A DNA stretch of 8,437 bases, taken from assembly GCA_017959625.1 (NCBI GenBank), contig JAGDAG010000006.1:1-8437 (forward strand). The letters are read 5' to 3'. The stretch is from Abditibacteriota bacterium (GTDB taxonomy: Bacteria; Armatimonadota; UBA5829). Position numbers and translations under genes: made by a program. Below the pieces are notes generated by a model, which ran no database searches, had not been told where the DNA came from, and worked only from the letters and a program-made list of their open reading frames with translations. Below are positions 5,383 to 8,437 of this stretch, piece by piece. Positions within the stretch are counted from its first letter, which is position 1. The number at the start of each line of letters is the position of its first letter.

Positions 5383-6411
5383 TCAGAGCCTTTTGACGGG
5401 GAAATACAGATATTCCTTTTTGGTTTTCGGGCAGGTGAATTCCTGAACGGCTCCGGCGAGGCCCCGGTGTTTTCGGGTGAGATAGAGTATCATATCGCCG
5501 AAGGCGTCCGGGCCGGCGTTTTCCACCCTCAGGTATTCAAAGGAGGGGATCACCCATTTGGTCCAGCCCTCCGGCGCCTCGGCGCCGTCAAGGCATTCCG
5601 CTCCGGCCAGATACAGGCCCCTTTCAAAATTCTCCCAGGGGCGGAAAGCGCGGGAAAAGTCGGTCATGGCTCCCCAGAAGCCCGACGGGCCTCCGCCGGG
5701 GCCTTTTTTCACCAAAGGGGCTATCTCCGGAAAGCTTCCTTCGGCCAGCTTCCACAGCCTCCGGATAAACCCGGGGCCGTCTTCGGTGGAGCCTTCTTTG
5801 CCTATAACGGTAAAGGCTTCCTTCCGCAGGGTCTCTATCCTGTTTCCCCCGGGGGTATATTCTGCAGGCTCGTTTCTGCGGAGCCACTCCTCCCGGGTCT
5901 GGCAGTTGACGTGGAGGGTCCGAAGGAGCTCTTTGGGTACGGAGGGCACCCCGCTCACGGAGTGATGATAGCGGAAGCCGCACTTTTCCTGCACCCGGGC
6001 CGACCTTTCGTTGCCTTCGAAATAGCTGCACCAGAGCCTTTCCAGCCCCAGCTCCTCAAAGGCGTATCTTATGATCTCCCTCACCGCCTCCGGGATCAGC
6101 CCCCGCCCCCAGTACGGCACGCCTATCCAGAAGCCTATATCCGCCTCCGTTTCCGGAAGTACGCCTTCCACGGACGACACCCGCGTGAGGCCCACGCTGC
6201 CCACGGGGAGCCCCGTTTCCCTGAGAACCACGGCAAAGACTCCGGGGGCGGAAAGCACCTCCCGGATGATCTGCCGGGAGTTTTCGGGGCTGGTATGGGG
6301 TTCCCAGCACGCTATAGGCCCCACCCGCGGATCCCGGGCGTATCTGTAAAGCTCTTCGGCGTCGGTTTCCTTCCAGGGCCTGAGTATGAGCCTACCGGTT
6401 TCCAATATCAT
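5383..6411 (-). CDS. Fusion protein: RimJ/RimL-type GNAT N-acetyltransferase plus GyrI-like ligand-binding domain
   Basis: 342 residues in two parts. Residues 1 to about 178 are a GNAT acetyltransferase of the RimJ/RimL type: the opening LETGRLILRPW, the acetyl-CoA pyrophosphate loop YWGRGLIPEA (100-109), and the GNERSARVQEKCGF helix (133-146). This type moves acetyl from acetyl-CoA to an amine, often a protein N-terminus or a small toxic molecule. Residues about 190-342 match GyrI-like effector-binding proteins: EAFTVIGKEGSTEDGPGFI, GFWGAMTDFS, GLYLAGAEC, GWTKWVIPSFEYL and EFTCP. That fold binds, and in some members hydrolyses, small hydrophobic or cationic compounds. The join is in frame through a short linker. 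AAAGGAG lies 7 bases before the ATG. It follows the sensor kinase remnant by 41 bases and ends at the terminator at 5324-5352. A role in recognising and acetylating a xenobiotic is a reasonable guess, unproven. Domain calls are confident. Confidence 0.83.
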   Translation of the reverse strand: MILETGRLILRPWKETDAEELYRYARDPRVGPIACWEPHTSPENSRQIIREVLSAPGVFAVVLRETGLPVGSVGLTRVSSVEGVLPETEADIGFWIGVPYWGRGLIPEAVREIIRYAFEELGLERLWCSYFEGNERSARVQEKCGFRYHHSVSGVPSVPKELLRTLHVNCQTREEWLRRNEPAEYTPGGNRIETLRKEAFTVIGKEGSTEDGPGFIRRLWKLAEGSFPEIAPLVKKGPGGGPSGFWGAMTDFSRAFRPWENFERGLYLAGAECLDGAEAPEGWTKWVIPSFEYLRVENAGPDAFGDMILYLTRKHRGLAGAVQEFTCPKTKKEYLYFPVKRL

Positions 6412-6452
6412 ATGCCGTCTCCTTTATCTGAAGTCCTCCGCCCTGCCGGCGG

Positions 6453-7165
6453 CTAAGCTCTGATGAGATTTTCCAGAGTTTCAAACAGTATCTTGGGCTC
6501 CACGGGCTTGGACAGATGGGCGTTCAGGCCGGCCTGCATGCTCTGCTGCACGTCCTCGTCAAAGGCGTTGGCCGTCATGGCTATCACGGGGATGGTCTTT
6601 GCGTCCTCCCGCTCCAGGCTCCTGATGGCTCTGGTAGCCTCCAGTCCGTCCATTTCCGGCATGCGCATATCCATGAGGATAGCGTCATACCAGCCCGGCT
6701 CATGGCCCTCAAACATCTCCAGGGCGATCCTGCCGTTTTCCGCCAATTCCACTTCCATTTCACGCATGGAGAGCACCATCATCATGATCTCGGCGTTCAC
6801 ATCCACGTCTTCCGCCAGCAGCACCCTGCGGCCCTTCAGATCAGCCGTTTTCTTTTCGAGGGTGACATTCTTGCTGCGGAACACCTCCGCGAATCCCTCC
6901 GTCAGCGACTGGGCCAGCAGAGGCTTCGCGGCCAGGATGTCCGCAAAATGCACGCAGGTATCGGCGAACACCAGCGTCGTCAGACCATAGGCTTCCAGGA
7001 TCCCCCACAGGAGATCCGTGACAAGATAGGCCAATGCTCCCAGCAAAAACGTGCGTAGCTCCGCTTGATCTTGTCGGGAGCAGACTCTCCCCGGTCCCAC
7101 AGAATGTCCCGGTTGTTGATCAGCAAGACGATGCTTGCCAGAATACCGATAATAGAATACGTCAC
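6453..7165 (-). pseudogene. Remnant of a membrane hybrid histidine kinase: N-terminal helices joined to a receiver domain, kinase core lost, frameshifted
   Basis: From a GTG at 7165 (GAGGAAA about 6 bases upstream) the minus strand encodes MTYSIIGILASIVLLINNRDILW and continues to SYARF. It then leaves frame at a run of five T (plus-strand A run at 7045-7049). The next frame carries on with the protein-like LLGALAYLVTDLLWGILEAYGLTTLVFAD, and adding one T rejoins the two. Soon after, near 6930-6950, the membrane part passes abruptly into AAKPLLAQSLTEGF, which looks like the tail of a receiver domain, then a linker and a full C-terminal receiver. That receiver keeps its acid pair (AED), the phosphate-accepting Asp in LMDMRMPEMDG, the Thr in AMTANAF and the Lys in LSKPVEP. 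No HisKA or HATPase_c domain lies between. I infer a large internal deletion plus a one-base loss. It could instead be a recent indel or a sequencing error in a short membrane-bound receiver protein. Confidence 0.78.
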
Positions 7166-7255
7166 GTCGTTTTCCTCATATTTTTACGATCTGCGCTCTG
7201 TCTTCGTTTTTTCGGGCCCGCCCTCCCGGACGGGGGCGACGGCGCAGGATCGGGT

Positions 7256-8437
7256 TTATTCCCACTCGATAGTTGCGGGAGGCTTGGCGGATATGTCAAA
7301 GAGCACCCGGTTCACCGGCACTTCTTTGAGTATCCGCGCGGATATCTTCTGCAGCAGCTCCGGCGGGAAGGGATACCAGTCCGCCGTCATGGCGTCGGTG
7401 CTCTTTACTGCCCGGAGCACTATGGTCTCCTCGTAGCTGCGGCTCTCGTTCCGCACCCCCACGCTCTTTACCGGCAGCAGCATGCAGAAGGCCTGCCAGA
7501 TGTTTCCGTAGAGCCCCGCTTTGCGGATCTCTTCGATGAATATGGCGTCGGCGGCTCTCAGCACGTCCAGCCGTTCCACCCGCAGCTCGCCCACGCACCG
7601 GACCCCCAGGCCGGGGCCGGGGAAGGGATGCCTGTCCCCCATGGTCTCGGGAAGGCCCAGACTCCTGCCCACGTTGCGGACCTCGTCCTTGAAGAGATAC
7701 TTCAGGGGCTCCACCAGCTCCAGATCCATACGCTCCGGCAGGCCGCCCACGTTGTGGTGGCTCTTGATCACGGCGGCGTGCCTGTTGCCGCTCTCCACTA
7801 TATCGGGATATATGGTGCCCTGGGCCAGGAAACGGGCGTCGTCAAACTTTGCCGCCTGTTCCTCGAACAGCCTTATGAACTCGGCGCCGATTATCTTGCG
7901 CTTCTTTTCCGGGTCGGTGACCCCGGCGAGAAGCGAGAGGAACCTCTTACGGGCGTCGATATATATCACGTTTATGCCCTTGTCGGCAAAGGTTTTGCGC
8001 ACCTCTTCGGGTTCGTTGAGCCTCATAAGGCCGTGGTCCACGAATATACAGGTGAGCCTGTCGCCGATGGCCTTGTGGATAAGGGTGGCGGTCACCGAGC
8101 TGTCCACGCCGCCGCTGAGGCCGCAGATCACTCTGCCGTCCTTTACCTGTTCCCGGATATCCCTGACTGCCGTATCCACGTAAGAAGCGGTGGTCCACTC
8201 GCAGCGGCAGCCGCAGATACGGGTGACAAAGTTGCGGAGCACGTCCTGCCCCTGCTCCGTGTCCTCCGACTCGGGGCGGAACATGAGAGCGTATATCTGC
8301 TTCTCCGGGTTTTCGTACACGCCTTCGCCCGCTGCCCGGAAGCCCCCGGGGAGCCGGGCCGCCGTCGAAGCGCCCATACACACGGAGAGCTCTTTGTTCA
8401 CGCCCTCGAACAGGGGGGAGGCGGAGTCGTGGGTTAT
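7256..8437 (-). CDS. guaA: GMP synthase (glutamine-hydrolysing), C-terminal part; glutaminase motifs degenerate; 5' end outside window
   Basis: GuaA aminates XMP to GMP using ATP, taking ammonia from glutamine through an N-terminal class I amidotransferase domain. The visible part holds an intact ATP-pyrophosphatase domain: P-loop GLSGGVDSSV, DHGLMR, QGTIYPDIVES, KSHHNVGGLPE, and the dimerisation end with HPFPGPGLGVR and KPPATIEWE. Upstream is the end of the glutaminase domain, and it looks damaged. The catalytic-His motif FHPEV reads FRPES (Arg codon CGC at 8278-8276), the conserved WMSHGD reads CMGAST, and the stretch between them is about six residues shorter than in E. coli GuaA. The frame is open to the right edge, so the GTG at 8401 is internal and the nucleophile Cys is not visible. 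The enzyme may depend on free ammonia or a separate glutaminase. The stop is followed after 90 bases by the sensor kinase remnant on the same strand. Confidence 0.94.
   Translation of the reverse strand: MTHDSASPLFEGVNKELSVCMGASTAARLPGGFRAAGEGVYENPEKQIYALMFRPESEDTEQGQDVLRNFVTRICGCRCEWTTASYVDTAVRDIREQVKDGRVICGLSGGVDSSVTATLIHKAIGDRLTCIFVDHGLMRLNEPEEVRKTFADKGINVIYIDARKRFLSLLAGVTDPEKKRKIIGAEFIRLFEEQAAKFDDARFLAQGTIYPDIVESGNRHAAVIKSHHNVGGLPERMDLELVEPLKYLFKDEVRNVGRSLGLPETMGDRHPFPGPGLGVRCVGELRVERLDVLRAADAIFIEEIRKAGLYGNIWQAFCMLLPVKSVGVRNESRSYEETIVLRAVKSTDAMTADWYPFPPELLQKISARILKEVPVNRVLFDISAKPPATIEWE

Noticed and set aside
5467..6456. Long plus-strand open frame of 329 codons opposite the GNAT-GyrI gene
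   Set aside because: It is antisense to two recognisable domains and shows no family motif of its own, so it is a shadow frame.
7043..7050. Programmed -1 ribosomal frameshift joining the two sensor kinase frames
   Set aside because: The T run has a frame change of the right sign, but the in-frame codons TTT TGC do not form a canonical slippery heptamer, I see no convincing downstream stimulator, and the kinase core is missing anyway.
7219..7238. GC-rich hairpin just downstream of guaA as its terminator
   Set aside because: A 7-base-pair stem with a 6-base loop is present, but on the minus strand it is followed by GGGCCCGAAAAAACG and no U run. Transcription probably continues into the pseudogene. 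The remaining intergenic bases 7166-7255 show no convincing promoter.
1..8437. CRISPR array, tRNA, rRNA, transposase, integrase, phage or toxin-antitoxin genes
   Set aside because: None were found on either strand by eye. There are no regularly spaced repeats, no mobile-element protein motifs and no clear target-site duplications.

Overview
This is a GC-rich bacterial window. It carries nine protein genes or gene remnants in three transcription blocks, plus one clear riboswitch. The gene styles (a FatA-type acyl-ACP thioesterase, GH43 glycosidase, TPP-controlled cytX, and a clostridial-style hybrid sensor kinase remnant) suggest a gut or rumen member of the Bacillota/Clostridia. That placement is an inference from gene content and no marker here settles it. 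Isoleucine is often written ATA despite the high GC: 6 of 7 Ile codons in the first gene.

Block 1 (+ strand, 1-3104): the C-terminal part of an acyl-ACP thioesterase, then a probably secreted GH43 glycoside hydrolase with a C-terminal carbohydrate-binding-like domain, then a serine hydrolase of the class C beta-lactamase/esterase fold. The last two are 16 bases apart and look cotranscribed. The block ends at a strong hairpin with A- and T-tracts on both sides, which can also stop the convergent cytX transcript.

Block 2 (3122-5352) is a divergent pair. On the minus strand, a consensus sigma-70 promoter (TTGACA, 17-base spacer, TATAAT) drives a TPP riboswitch aptamer, an intrinsic terminator and cytX, a probable importer of the thiamine pyrimidine precursor. 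This is a complete thiamine-sensing attenuation module. On the plus strand, an extended -10 promoter with a 14-base palindrome over its -35 region drives a D-lyxose isomerase (cupin sugar isomerase), which ends at a second bidirectional terminator.

Block 3 (minus strand, 8437-5383): GMP synthase (guaA, N-terminus outside the window), then a collapsed membrane hybrid histidine kinase whose kinase core is missing and whose frame is broken in a T run, then a fusion of a RimJ/RimL-type N-acetyltransferase with a GyrI-like ligand-binding domain.

I see no phage, CRISPR, transposon or defence system, and no clear new multi-gene system. The points most worth checking are the GMP synthase, whose visible glutaminase motifs are degenerate (the catalytic FHPE reads FRPE and the usual MSHGD is absent), the GNAT-GyrI fusion, the internally deleted sensor kinase, and the two-start arrangement of the GH43 gene, which may give secreted and cytoplasmic forms.
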